Shown: positions 1-5,991, counted from the stretch's first letter. The stretch: 5,991 nucleotides of DNA from Candidatus Dojkabacteria bacterium UBA3081 (GCA_002366615.1 DFBL01000040.1:7151-13141), one strand, 5' to 3'. Made by a program: numbers and translations. Notes: generated by a model from the letters alone, not told the origin.

Positions 1-401
1 CTATGACCAGTAATATTTCCGTTCTCATCAATAATATCTATCTGTCCACCAATCGCTACACACTTAGGGTTAGATTCTAAATAGTTAACCTGTTTTTCTA
101 CCCTATTGGGATACATAATATCATCTGCATCCATTCTAGCTATATACTTACCCTTTGATTTTCTAATTCCAATATTTATTACATTACCTAAACCATTCTG
201 CTTTTCTACTGGTATTACCATAATCCTATTACCATACTCCCTTAACACCTCTAACGTATTATCCTCCGACTTATCATCTACCACTATTACCTCTACCTTT
301 TTATATGTTTGCTCTAAACAACTATCAACAGCCTCTTTAATATATTCCTTTCCATTATGCACTGGGATTACTATTGATACTAATGGCTTTTCTTTTTCCA
401 T
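1..401 (-). CDS. Family 2 glycosyltransferase (GT-A fold), N-terminal 133 residues, cut by left window edge
   Basis: This is the nucleotide-binding half of an inverting GT2 glycosyltransferase, expected to be a cytoplasmic or membrane-associated enzyme that moves a sugar from a nucleotide sugar to a lipid or glycan acceptor. What is seen: the opening strand VSIVIPVHNG (residues 8-17), then EQTYKKVEVIVVDDKSEDNT (30-49) with the paired Asp 42/43 that contact the nucleotide, and IARMDADDIMYPNRVEKQV (87-105) holding the DxD metal site (Asp91, Asp93). The strand GGQIDIIDENG (118-128) follows before the edge. The family is usually 250-350 residues, so more than half is missing, including the acceptor-binding part; sugar and acceptor cannot be named. 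The ATG at 401 is supported by a strong ribosome binding site (AAGGGGAAGG) five bases upstream. The gene starts inside the end of the large membrane protein gene, so the two are very probably co-transcribed and translationally coupled. The fold assignment is firm; the pathway is inferred. Confidence 0.93.
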   Translation of the reverse strand, partial: MEKEKPLVSIVIPVHNGKEYIKEAVDSCLEQTYKKVEVIVVDDKSEDNTLEVLREYGNRIMVIPVEKQNGLGNVINIGIRKSKGKYIARMDADDIMYPNRVEKQVNYLESNPKCVAIGGQIDIIDENGNITGH

Positions 402-3400
402 ATTTTCCTTCCCCTTGTGAAATAAAATAGTGTGTATCCAAATACTCCAAATATAGATAAATATCCTAAATAGCTTAATATGTTTGGAAAATAGAAAATA
501 AATATTGAATTAATACTATTCATACCAGAGATATCCCATCCCTGTTTCCACCCATCAAGATAAACCTCTGTGCTATTTCCTAAAATTTTAAAGAAAATAT
601 CAGTAAAACCAATTGCCACCCAGCCCTCTGACTTAGCTTGAGGTATTGATACTATAACATCCCTATCAGAAATATCTTCTCTATTGATTTTGTAAAAAGT
701 TGAGTTAGAAGATTTTCCAATAGCCTTTGCTTGATACTCAGTATATTCCCTCGGAAATATTGATTTAAAACTAAAATCTAACCATTGCGAAGGAATTTCC
801 ATAACAACAAAATCTCGTAATATGTTTTCCGTCTCATTGTGAAAACTTATACCATTGAAAGACGCATCTAATCTAGAATCACCCTGAGCTGATGGAAGAA
901 ATATCCGAGATTCAGATGAATATATATCATCATAGAAGGTAGAATCCACCATACATTTATCATCACCCACATATGTTAGACAAAGAGTCCCAGGAATATT
1001 TTTTGTGTTTTCTCCTGACCAATACCAAAGATATTTTCTCAAAGGATTAGTTACAAAGAGCTCTTGATACTGGTTTATATATTGATTCTTGGTTTTCTGT
1101 TTAAGACCATTCTCTAAAGAGAATTCATAAGTTAAATATGGATCATCTGCAACAGATGGTTGCCAAATAGCACGCCCTTTCTGCTCTTGGTTATAAATAT
1201 AGCTAGGCCCATTATTCATAAGAGGAATCTTTATCAACAATTCTTGCCCATTTTCAATCTCTAACATTTTCTCTTTTTGATCAATGTCCTCTTCAACTGG
1301 ATTAAGCCTAACAAACTCAGAAGAATACTGTAATTGAATATCCCTAATTAATAACTCTGCTCTTTGACCTTTCGGACTAAATGCATAAAGAGTTAAAGAA
1401 ATATCATCCCCTCCACTTACTAATTTGGGAATTGTCAAAGAAACGTCACCAAATCCCTCCCCTGTATACAAAAACTTCTCCTTGTTCAAACAGCCCTGCA
1501 TTTGAGCAGAGGACAAGCAGTATCCAATAAAGGTGTCTTCTTCATTTTCCCAATTGAAATTAAGCTTTAAAGCATATTCCTTCCTCTTGTCCAATTTAAT
1601 ATCTGTATAAAGGCAGGGAAGTTGACTAGTTCCCTCTATGGTGAAACCCGAGGTAATTGTTTGAGGAGTGACATTTGGTAAAACTTTGTAATCTCCTCCT
1701 GAGCAATCTCCTGGTTCTACTTCTGAGAAAGTTTTAGTTAAATTGGAAGTCTTCAAGGATGATATTGGGACAATATATACATTTTTAATAGAAGACCACT
1801 CATCATATATATTTACCTCTCTTTCCAATTCATTCTGGGTAAAAACAGATTGACCTATTACATATAGGTGTTGCTCTTGAGAGGGTAGAGTAAACCCTCT
1901 ATAGCTTTCATTATATAAATTGTTAACTGAAGGTAAAGAAGGCGACAATACTATACTTAAACCTGTTTTCCTAACATTTGTTGGTAAAGTAGAAATATCA
2001 ATTTCTTTAAAATCAGAGTAAAGGATTGTATCAACACCCTCATAGTTAATTTCTTTGTAAAGATAATTGCCCTTTACATATCCATCACTTAGATTTACAT
2101 TTAAGGGAGAAAATATTGGCTCTCTAGGATGCTTTCGGACAAAAACCCCGTTGTCCAAGACATCACTTTTCCCATATGACTCAATATACTTTCCTGTTTT
2201 AACTTCTTTTAGTGAATATAACTCAAGAAAATCTTGGGACCATACTTTCTCCCAGTACTTAGTATATTCATCAACTAAATTCCAATTTATGGCATATCCG
2301 TATCTACCCTTTATTAAACTTCTATCAATCAGAATATACTTAGTATCATATTTTTCTAAATCAGAATTCAATTCTGATATATCTCCTGAATTGAAATCGT
2401 TAGCTAATTCCAACATTGCATTTTCCCCAACATTAGAACCAATAGCTAAAGACATATCCATTAATGGATTAGGTAGAATATATCCCAAAAATTGAGAGCC
2501 TACAAAACCCCAATTATACTCCCTAAAATATCCATTGTTAGCAGGGGGAGCATAAAAAATTCTTGAAACCTCATCTCCTGCAAGTTCCTCTTTTAATGAG
2601 TAATACTGAGATGGCAAATTAACTATTGCCCTATCCGTAAAGAGTTGCCCCCTAAAAAGATACTCAGAGTAAAAAAGAAAGCATGAAAGAAGAAAAACTA
2701 CTGGAATAACAAGAAAGAGCTTTCTCAATCTCTTGGGGAAATATGATACAAAGAAATCAAAAAGATACAGTATTCCTATCCCTGTGGTAATGACCAATAC
2801 TATTAGATATGCTTGGCCTAACTTAGAAGAAATCCATCTAAATACCTGTTTAAACAAACCAATATTTTCCTGTAACCAAATATACACTTCCCCAAAAGGA
2901 GGATTTTGATTCTTTATCAAGAAAAGCGTTCCAAAAAGTACTACCCAAATTGGTAATAGCTTCCATTTCTTTTTGGCTATAACAAAAATCAACCCTATGA
3001 TTGAAAGTAGAATAGGGATTAATCCAACCACTTTAAATATATCATAGGCCTGGAAATCCTCAGACATTGGAAATATGTAAGAACCATTTCCAGGGTTATC
3101 TACCGTACCAAGAAGTCTTGTATAGAATCTCGCAGAGTTAACTAGAGTCATCATACCAGCCTCAAGGTCTATTGTATTTGCAGTTATACTCCTGTTCGTG
3201 TACGAATCTATAATATCTTGACTAGCTGAGAAGGTATACTGAATAAAAGGTAGTAACCAAAATAGTTGGGTTACAATAAACACTCCTAGAATTAATCCAA
3301 TCTTTTTGTAATTAAGTTTGTTAAGTAGCCCAAAATATATTGTAAAGAGAGAGATAAAGACTACATCAACAAAAAATACTGTAGCTATTACACTTGAAGA

Positions 3401-4009
3401 TGTGAACAGAATTGAGGCTAGAAGAAAGAAAAGAAATCTTTTCAAATCTATCTTCTTACACAAAAGATATATACTCAGTAAAAGAAGTGGGAGAAAGCCG
3501 TATTGGGTAATGTATGGCATCATATTAAAATTAAAAACCCATGCAGTCCAAAGAGTAGTGAGGTAAACAACCCCAGTCATCAAAAATACTATGCCTGAAT
3601 ACTTTTTACTTACATAATCCTTAATAAAAAGTTTTGCTAAAAAGGCCATAGAGAATGTTCCAATAAACAATGAAAGTAGAGAAAAAATTTGAGCAAGAGA
3701 CCACCGAGGAAGAAATAAATCGAGAACTGAAAAGAACACACTTCTAAATATATCTGCTTGTTCACTCTCAGAAGCAAAACCCAATACTCTATACCCCCTC
3801 CATGCTGGAGATTGTAAATACCTTGAAACAGAAAGAAAAGGATTTAACTCTGGAGAATAATTGTCATTAGATAAAATATTCATACCCTCTCTAATGGATA
3901 AAATCGATATCAAGAAAAGAATCAAAAAGAGTAATATCTGGGGATATCTTTCTGATAAAAACTCCTCTATCTTCTTTCCATCAAATAATTTACCTTTTTT
4001 AAGCTTCAT
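380..4009 (-). CDS. Large multi-spanning membrane protein, probable GT-C glycosyltransferase (AftD/YfhO-like layout) with extracytoplasmic beta-rich modules
   Basis: Residue numbers here count from the TTG at 4027; the ATG at 4009 (residue 7) is the preferred start, giving about 1,209 residues. Neither start has a Shine-Dalgarno sequence. After a Lys-rich cytoplasmic tail comes a hydrophobic helix (29-45), then a loop NDNYSPELNP (54-63) whose Asp55 sits where GT-C enzymes keep a catalytic acid. About ten more hydrophobic helices follow (roughly 111-262, 332-371, 404-453), with FRWISSKLGQA (396-406) before the penultimate group. Residues 454-1170 are soluble, aromatic- and Asn-rich and probably extracytoplasmic. 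They hold a YILID strand (564-568), two related beta-rich modules with C-x8-C pairs (788-905 and 955-1080), and DGWKQGW (1158-1164). A last helix (1173-1203) ends in a basic tail. GT-C enzymes take sugars from polyprenyl-phosphate donors on the outer face; the layout recalls DUF3367/AftD arabinosyltransferases and YfhO proteins. The membrane topology is clear. The transferase role is inferred and the substrate unknown. The gene overlaps the GT2 gene by 22 bases. Confidence 0.72.
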   Translation of the reverse strand: MKLKKGKLFDGKKIEEFLSERYPQILLFLILFLISILSIREGMNILSNDNYSPELNPFLSVSRYLQSPAWRGYRVLGFASESEQADIFRSVFFSVLDLFLPRWSLAQIFSLLSLFIGTFSMAFLAKLFIKDYVSKKYSGIVFLMTGVVYLTTLWTAWVFNFNMMPYITQYGFLPLLLLSIYLLCKKIDLKRFLFFLLASILFTSSSVIATVFFVDVVFISLFTIYFGLLNKLNYKKIGLILGVFIVTQLFWLLPFIQYTFSASQDIIDSYTNRSITANTIDLEAGMMTLVNSARFYTRLLGTVDNPGNGSYIFPMSEDFQAYDIFKVVGLIPILLSIIGLIFVIAKKKWKLLPIWVVLFGTLFLIKNQNPPFGEVYIWLQENIGLFKQVFRWISSKLGQAYLIVLVITTGIGILYLFDFFVSYFPKRLRKLFLVIPVVFLLSCFLFYSEYLFRGQLFTDRAIVNLPSQYYSLKEELAGDEVSRIFYAPPANNGYFREYNWGFVGSQFLGYILPNPLMDMSLAIGSNVGENAMLELANDFNSGDISELNSDLEKYDTKYILIDRSLIKGRYGYAINWNLVDEYTKYWEKVWSQDFLELYSLKEVKTGKYIESYGKSDVLDNGVFVRKHPREPIFSPLNVNLSDGYVKGNYLYKEINYEGVDTILYSDFKEIDISTLPTNVRKTGLSIVLSPSLPSVNNLYNESYRGFTLPSQEQHLYVIGQSVFTQNELEREVNIYDEWSSIKNVYIVPISSLKTSNLTKTFSEVEPGDCSGGDYKVLPNVTPQTITSGFTIEGTSQLPCLYTDIKLDKRKEYALKLNFNWENEEDTFIGYCLSSAQMQGCLNKEKFLYTGEGFGDVSLTIPKLVSGGDDISLTLYAFSPKGQRAELLIRDIQLQYSSEFVRLNPVEEDIDQKEKMLEIENGQELLIKIPLMNNGPSYIYNQEQKGRAIWQPSVADDPYLTYEFSLENGLKQKTKNQYINQYQELFVTNPLRKYLWYWSGENTKNIPGTLCLTYVGDDKCMVDSTFYDDIYSSESRIFLPSAQGDSRLDASFNGISFHNETENILRDFVVMEIPSQWLDFSFKSIFPREYTEYQAKAIGKSSNSTFYKINREDISDRDVIVSIPQAKSEGWVAIGFTDIFFKILGNSTEVYLDGWKQGWDISGMNSINSIFIFYFPNILSYLGYLSIFGVFGYTLFYFTRGRKIWKKKSH
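407..416 (-). promoter_or_regulatory. Strong Shine-Dalgarno for the GT2 gene, inside the upstream gene
   Basis: Read on the minus strand the bases are AAGGGGAAGG, five bases before the ATG at 401. This is the only convincing Shine-Dalgarno sequence in the window. It lies within the last codons of the large membrane protein gene, so ribosomes finishing that gene pass over it, which fits translational coupling. It fixes the GT2 start. Confidence 0.7.
788..1165 (-). other. Domain: second beta-rich module, probable divergent copy of the first
   Basis: This segment encodes about residues 955-1080 (counted from the TTG at 4027). It repeats the landmarks of the preceding module in the same order: a Trp-rich strand (YLWYW, 999-1003), a C-x8-C pair (Cys1016, Cys1025), a strand ending in Pro (RIFLP, 1041-1045) and a closing LRDFVV strand (1070-1075). 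The spacings nearly match the first copy: 20 versus 21 residues from the second Cys to the Pro, and 27 versus 29 from the Pro to the Asp of the RD pair. Overall identity is low, so the duplication would be old. Confidence 0.4.
1313..1666 (-). other. Domain: first beta-rich, carbohydrate-binding-like module of the large membrane protein
   Basis: This segment encodes about residues 788-905 (counted from the TTG at 4027). It alternates hydrophobic and polar residues as beta strands do: YALKLNFNW (818-826), YCLSS (836-840), DVSLTIP (861-867), ISLTLYAFS (876-884), LLIRDIQLQ (892-900). Cys837 and Cys846 are spaced C-x8-C and could form a disulfide outside the membrane; Cys805 lies upstream. The strand order and the closing IRDIQL strand resemble jelly-roll carbohydrate-binding modules of the CBM4/9 type. 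That is a resemblance by eye, not a search result. Confidence 0.45.
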
Positions 4010-4056
4010 ATATACATAATATATCAAAAAAAAAGGATATCTACGAGTATTTTATA

Positions 4057-4085
4057 TTGACACATGATAAGTTAGATATTAAACT
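4057..4085 (+). promoter_or_regulatory. Candidate sigma70-type promoter for the coiled-coil gene
   Basis: A perfect -35 hexamer TTGACA (4057-4062) is followed after 17 bases by TAAACT (4080-4085), which matches four of six -10 positions. Transcription would start near 4092, leaving a leader of about 58 bases before the ATG at 4150. An alternative -10, TATGAT at 4104-4109 (five of six), has no good -35 at the usual distance. The region is very AT-rich, so hexamer matches are expected by chance. I found no convincing promoter facing left for the membrane protein gene. Confidence 0.3.
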
Positions 4086-4087
4086 TA
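4068..4087. repeat. Perfect 6-bp inverted repeat in the divergent intergenic region
   Basis: TAAGTT (4068-4073) and AACTTA (4082-4087) are exact reverse complements separated by eight bases. The element overlaps the candidate -10 of the rightward promoter and lies between two divergent genes, the usual place for an operator. The arms are short and AT-rich, so chance is a serious alternative. Confidence 0.25.
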
Positions 4088-4149
4088 AACTATACAAACT
4101 AGGTATGATTCAAATCTTTTTTCTTAATTTAAACTAAAACATCATAAAT

Positions 4150-5145
4150 ATGCCCCCTACAGAAGGATATCAAGACAATTCGTCCCCATCTACACCTATA
4201 GATCTTCCTACTGGTGGATATTTTGATCCCACAATATCTACTACTGAAAATCCAGTTGAGCCTTTTAAGCAACCTTTAAAACAGCAAAGTCCTTTACCCG
4301 AGGCCCAAGAAGCTGTAGAGAAAGGACAATCAGAAAATCAACCAACTTTCATTAATGAAATTAGAAAACTTAGAGAAGAAAATGAAAAAAAAGAAAGAAG
4401 AGAGCAATTGCACCAAGAAGCAGTAGACATAAATGAAAAAAGAAATGAGGGCTTCTTAAACAAGGATATACAATCTCTTAAACCACACACTACTCAAAAT
4501 TACCAAGATTTTATTAAAGACCAAGAGACAATATCAAAAGCTGGAAAAGAACAAGAAAATGATAGACTCAAACAGTGGAACAAATCTGAATTAGAAAAAC
4601 AAGATAGACAAAAAGAGGAGATAATTTCTAAACAGATTGAAGAATTAAAAACAAAATTAAAAAATCAATCAGAAGTTATTAACAAACAATCAGACAATTT
4701 AAACTCTATGATTAATAAAATTGAAGAGCTTGAGCAAAGATTGGAAAGTATTGAAAATGAAAAGAGAGAAAGTAATACTCCTTCGCAAGAAAACAATATA
4801 CAAAAACAAGTTCCAATAATCAAAAATCTTCCAGATAATCAATATAGCAAAGAGTGGAAATACGAGTACCCTCAAGGGCAAAACCCTCCTATCGAAAATG
4901 AGCAAGAACAATCTAATACCAATACCCAAGTTCAAGAACAAGAGAAATCAGAAACGACAAATGAGAGAGAACAACAACTTATTTCTCTCCTAGCAAAGAT
5001 GTTAGAACAACAAGCAAAGATAGAGATTTCTTTAGCTAACAGTGCAATAATTGTCACCTTAAAACAGAAACCAAAGGAAGAGATTCCTGATAAGATAAAG
5101 GATCTAACAGATCTATCCATACAGGTAATATTTGAAAAGGAATAA
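4150..5145 (+). CDS. Uncharacterised charged coiled-coil protein, 331 residues
   Basis: I do not recognise this family. Residues 1-60 are Pro/Ser/Thr/Gln-rich and look disordered. Residues 65-160 are extremely rich in Glu, Lys and Gln and probably helical. Residues 163-201 form a clean heptad coiled coil: a positions Ile163, Leu170, Ile177, Leu184, Ile191, Leu198; d positions include Leu166, Met187, Leu194, Ile201, with Gln at 173 and 180. A second Gln/Asn/Pro-rich linker (205-270) leads to a C-terminal segment of about 60 residues: an amphipathic helix (272-290), a beta-like stretch IEISLANSAIIVTLKQK (291-307), a short helix and a final strand LSIQVIFEKE (322-331). There is no signal peptide, membrane helix or cysteine, so it is probably a cytoplasmic oligomeric protein, perhaps a scaffold or adaptor. 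The ATG has no Shine-Dalgarno sequence. It is divergent from the glycan genes and lies 18 bases before the next gene, probably in one operon. A true gene is likely; its function is unknown. Confidence 0.8.
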   Translation: MPPTEGYQDNSSPSTPIDLPTGGYFDPTISTTENPVEPFKQPLKQQSPLPEAQEAVEKGQSENQPTFINEIRKLREENEKKERREQLHQEAVDINEKRNEGFLNKDIQSLKPHTTQNYQDFIKDQETISKAGKEQENDRLKQWNKSELEKQDRQKEEIISKQIEELKTKLKNQSEVINKQSDNLNSMINKIEELEQRLESIENEKRESNTPSQENNIQKQVPIIKNLPDNQYSKEWKYEYPQGQNPPIENEQEQSNTNTQVQEQEKSETTNEREQQLISLLAKMLEQQAKIEISLANSAIIVTLKQKPKEEIPDKIKDLTDLSIQVIFEKE

Positions 5146-5163
5146 TTTAAAAAGTAAAAATTT

Positions 5164-5568
5164 ATGTACGATAAGGTAAAAGAAAAATTACTCTTAATAG
5201 TAAAAGATGAAAATATTGCACAAGAGCTACTTGAGTTACTCACACAAGATGTATATGACAAACTGTTTTTAGATCTTTCCAAAGTAGTAACAGAAGTTGA
5301 GATTAAACAGTATGAGAATAGAATAAAAGAGGCAAAATCTATAGAGCATGCAAAAACTATAATTGATGAAATCGCTTATACAATATACGGGACAAATGCT
5401 GAAAATGAACTCCTAAAAGAATATGCCAGACTAATTTCAGAGTTAGAAAATGATTTAAACAATGCATTTAACTTAATCCAGAAAGCCAAACAGGGAGATA
5501 CCCAAGCACAACAGTTATTACAAGATACAAAACAATCAAACCTATACCAACAGGTATCTCAGAATTAA
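5164..5568 (+). CDS. Uncharacterised small all-helical protein, 134 residues
   Basis: The protein is almost wholly helical, with no signal peptide, membrane helix or cysteine. Helices run roughly at 2-12, 16-27, 28-39, 44-58, 60-74, 80-106 and 112-121, followed by a Gln/Asn/Ser-rich tail. The order of a short acidic N-terminal helix pair (ENIAQELLELL, 16-26), a DVYDKLFLDLSK helix (29-40) and a VEIKQYENRIKEA helix (45-57) recalls small helical proteins common in Patescibacteria such as those of DUF5663. This comparison is from memory and is weak. The segment IQKAKQGDTQAQQLLQ (105-120) resembles a helical hairpin seen in many unrelated proteins. The ATG at 5164 has no clear Shine-Dalgarno sequence. 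It lies 18 bases after the coiled-coil gene on the same strand, so the two are probably co-expressed and their products may interact. It ends 32 bases from the convergent recombinase gene. Confidence 0.75.
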   Translation: MYDKVKEKLLLIVKDENIAQELLELLTQDVYDKLFLDLSKVVTEVEIKQYENRIKEAKSIEHAKTIIDEIAYTIYGTNAENELLKEYARLISELENDLNNAFNLIQKAKQGDTQAQQLLQDTKQSNLYQQVSQN

Positions 5569-5600
5569 TAGATATTTATTCTCTTTTAAAATCATTATCA

Positions 5601-5991
5601 CTATTTCAGTGGGTGATTCTTTCTAACTGCCTCTTCAGCAAATTTCTCACTCGCATGAACATACTTAGTAGTCGTATCCAAACTCTCATGACCAAGCAGA
5701 ACCTGCAGGGCAATTGCACTAGCACCTTGCTCTGCCATATATGTAGCAAACCCATGCCTTAAACTATGTGCTGATGTAGGAATTTGTATTCCAATTCTTT
5801 TTCTGTAATCAGCTATTTTTTCTTGGAAATAGTTAGTTGATAATCTACAATCTTCCTTTTTACTAGAAATACCAACAAAGGGTATGAATAGGGCAGGGGA
5901 GTCGAACTTTTTTAAAAAGTCACTTTTTCGATAATCCTCTATCAATTTAATATACTTCCTATTTTCAGAATCAAAAACTTCTAAATTTAAA
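5601..5991 (-). CDS. Tyrosine recombinase (XerC/XerD/phage integrase superfamily), C-terminal catalytic part, cut by right window edge
   Basis: Enzymes of this family cut and rejoin DNA at specific sites through a covalent phosphotyrosine link; they serve chromosome dimer resolution (XerC/XerD) or integration of mobile elements. The reading frame is open to the window edge, so the gene is incomplete at its 5' end; a TTG at 5945 is only an internal codon. About 129 residues are visible. Counting from that TTG as 1, the motifs are HSLRHGFAT (60-68) with catalytic His60 and Arg63, LLGHESLDTTTKYVH (83-97) with His86 and the nucleophile Tyr95, and upstream LSTNYFQEKI (35-44). The Arg63-His86-Tyr95 spacings (23 and 9) equal those I recall for E. 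coli XerD. By that comparison the first catalytic Arg and the N-terminal DNA-binding domain lie to the right, outside the window. It is convergent with the small helical protein gene. Whether it is housekeeping or element-borne cannot be told from here. Confidence 0.93.
   Translation of the reverse strand, partial: LNLEVFDSENRKYIKLIEDYRKSDFLKKFDSPALFIPFVGISSKKEDCRLSTNYFQEKIADYRKRIGIQIPTSAHSLRHGFATYMAEQGASAIALQVLLGHESLDTTTKYVHASEKFAEEAVRKNHPLK

Noticed and set aside
106..420. Plus-strand open frame of 104 codons
   Set aside because: It lies antisense to the GT2 gene, whose motifs and ribosome binding site are clear; its product is low-complexity Ser/Thr/Ile text.
2067..2495. Plus-strand open frame of 142 codons
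   Set aside because: It is antisense to the extracytoplasmic part of the large membrane protein and has no recognisable motif or ribosome binding site.
3318..3566. Plus-strand open frame of 82 codons
   Set aside because: It is antisense to the transmembrane part of the large gene; its basic composition is what antisense of hydrophobic codons gives.
4150..5145. Possible surface or secreted role for the coiled-coil protein because of its Pro/Thr-rich N-terminus and the glycan genes nearby
   Set aside because: There is no signal peptide, lipobox, membrane helix or sorting motif, and the gene is transcribed away from the glycan genes.
4699..5282. Two minus-strand open frames of 80 and 116 codons
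   Set aside because: Both are antisense to the coiled-coil and small helical genes. Their Phe/Ser/Leu-rich products are the expected mirror of Lys/Glu/Gln codons and do not indicate membrane proteins.
5544..5557. ATACC-AACA-GGTAT hairpin near the end of the small helical gene
   Set aside because: It is a five-pair stem inside coding sequence with no following T run; chance is likely.
5590..5618. Imperfect hairpin across the end of the recombinase gene (AATCA/TGATT outer, CACT/AGTG inner)
   Set aside because: The stems are only five and four pairs with unequal bulges and no T-rich tract follows in either direction, so it is not a supported terminator.
5892..5910. Minus-strand GTTCGACTCC resembling a tRNA T-loop
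   Set aside because: The flanking bases do not pair as a T stem, no cloverleaf is present, and the bases lie in the recombinase frame.
5906..5920. Seven-base palindrome ACTTTTT/AAAAAGT
   Set aside because: It encodes a Phe-Leu-Lys-Lys-Phe stretch inside the recombinase; A/T-rich codons explain it.

Overview
The window is AT-rich and almost fully coding. It holds five genes: two partial genes cut by the window edges and three complete ones. The AT bias, the Lys/Glu/Asn/Ile-rich proteins, the mostly absent Shine-Dalgarno sequences, and a very large GT-C-type membrane protein beside a family 2 glycosyltransferase all fit a small-genome bacterium of the Patescibacteria/CPR kind, perhaps Microgenomates-like. 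That placement is inference, because no marker gene is present. The long frames are intact under the standard code. All four visible stops are TAG or TAA, and there is no sign that TGA is recoded.

Left half, minus strand (1-4027): a surface-glycan pair. The upstream gene (about 380-4009) encodes a membrane protein of roughly 1,209 residues. It has an N-terminal multi-spanning GT-C-like part, a large extracytoplasmic beta-rich part and a final membrane anchor. It overlaps by 22 bases the start of a family 2 glycosyltransferase (1-401, cut by the left edge), whose strong ribosome binding site lies inside the upstream gene. The likely joint job is building or transferring sugars for a cell-surface polymer or glycoprotein, with the GT2 working in the cytoplasm and the GT-C on the outer face. 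The clearest unusual feature is a pair of extracytoplasmic beta-rich modules that share a C-x8-C signature and matching landmark spacing, suggesting an old internal duplication.

Centre (4028-4149): a divergent intergenic region of about 120 bases. It carries a TTGACA hexamer facing right, a short perfect inverted repeat and several AAACT repeats.

Right half, plus strand (4150-5568): two unrecognised genes 18 bases apart, probably one transcript. The first is a charged, coiled-coil protein with a Pro/Ser/Thr-rich N-terminus. The second is a 134-residue all-helical protein. Convergent to them, on the minus strand (5601 to the right edge), is the catalytic end of a tyrosine recombinase (XerC/XerD/phage-integrase superfamily) with its His-x-x-Arg, second His and Tyr nucleophile present. 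Its first catalytic Arg should lie just outside the window.

There are no CRISPR arrays, rRNA or tRNA genes, insertion sequences or riboswitches that I can support. No untranslated stretch exceeds 300 bases.
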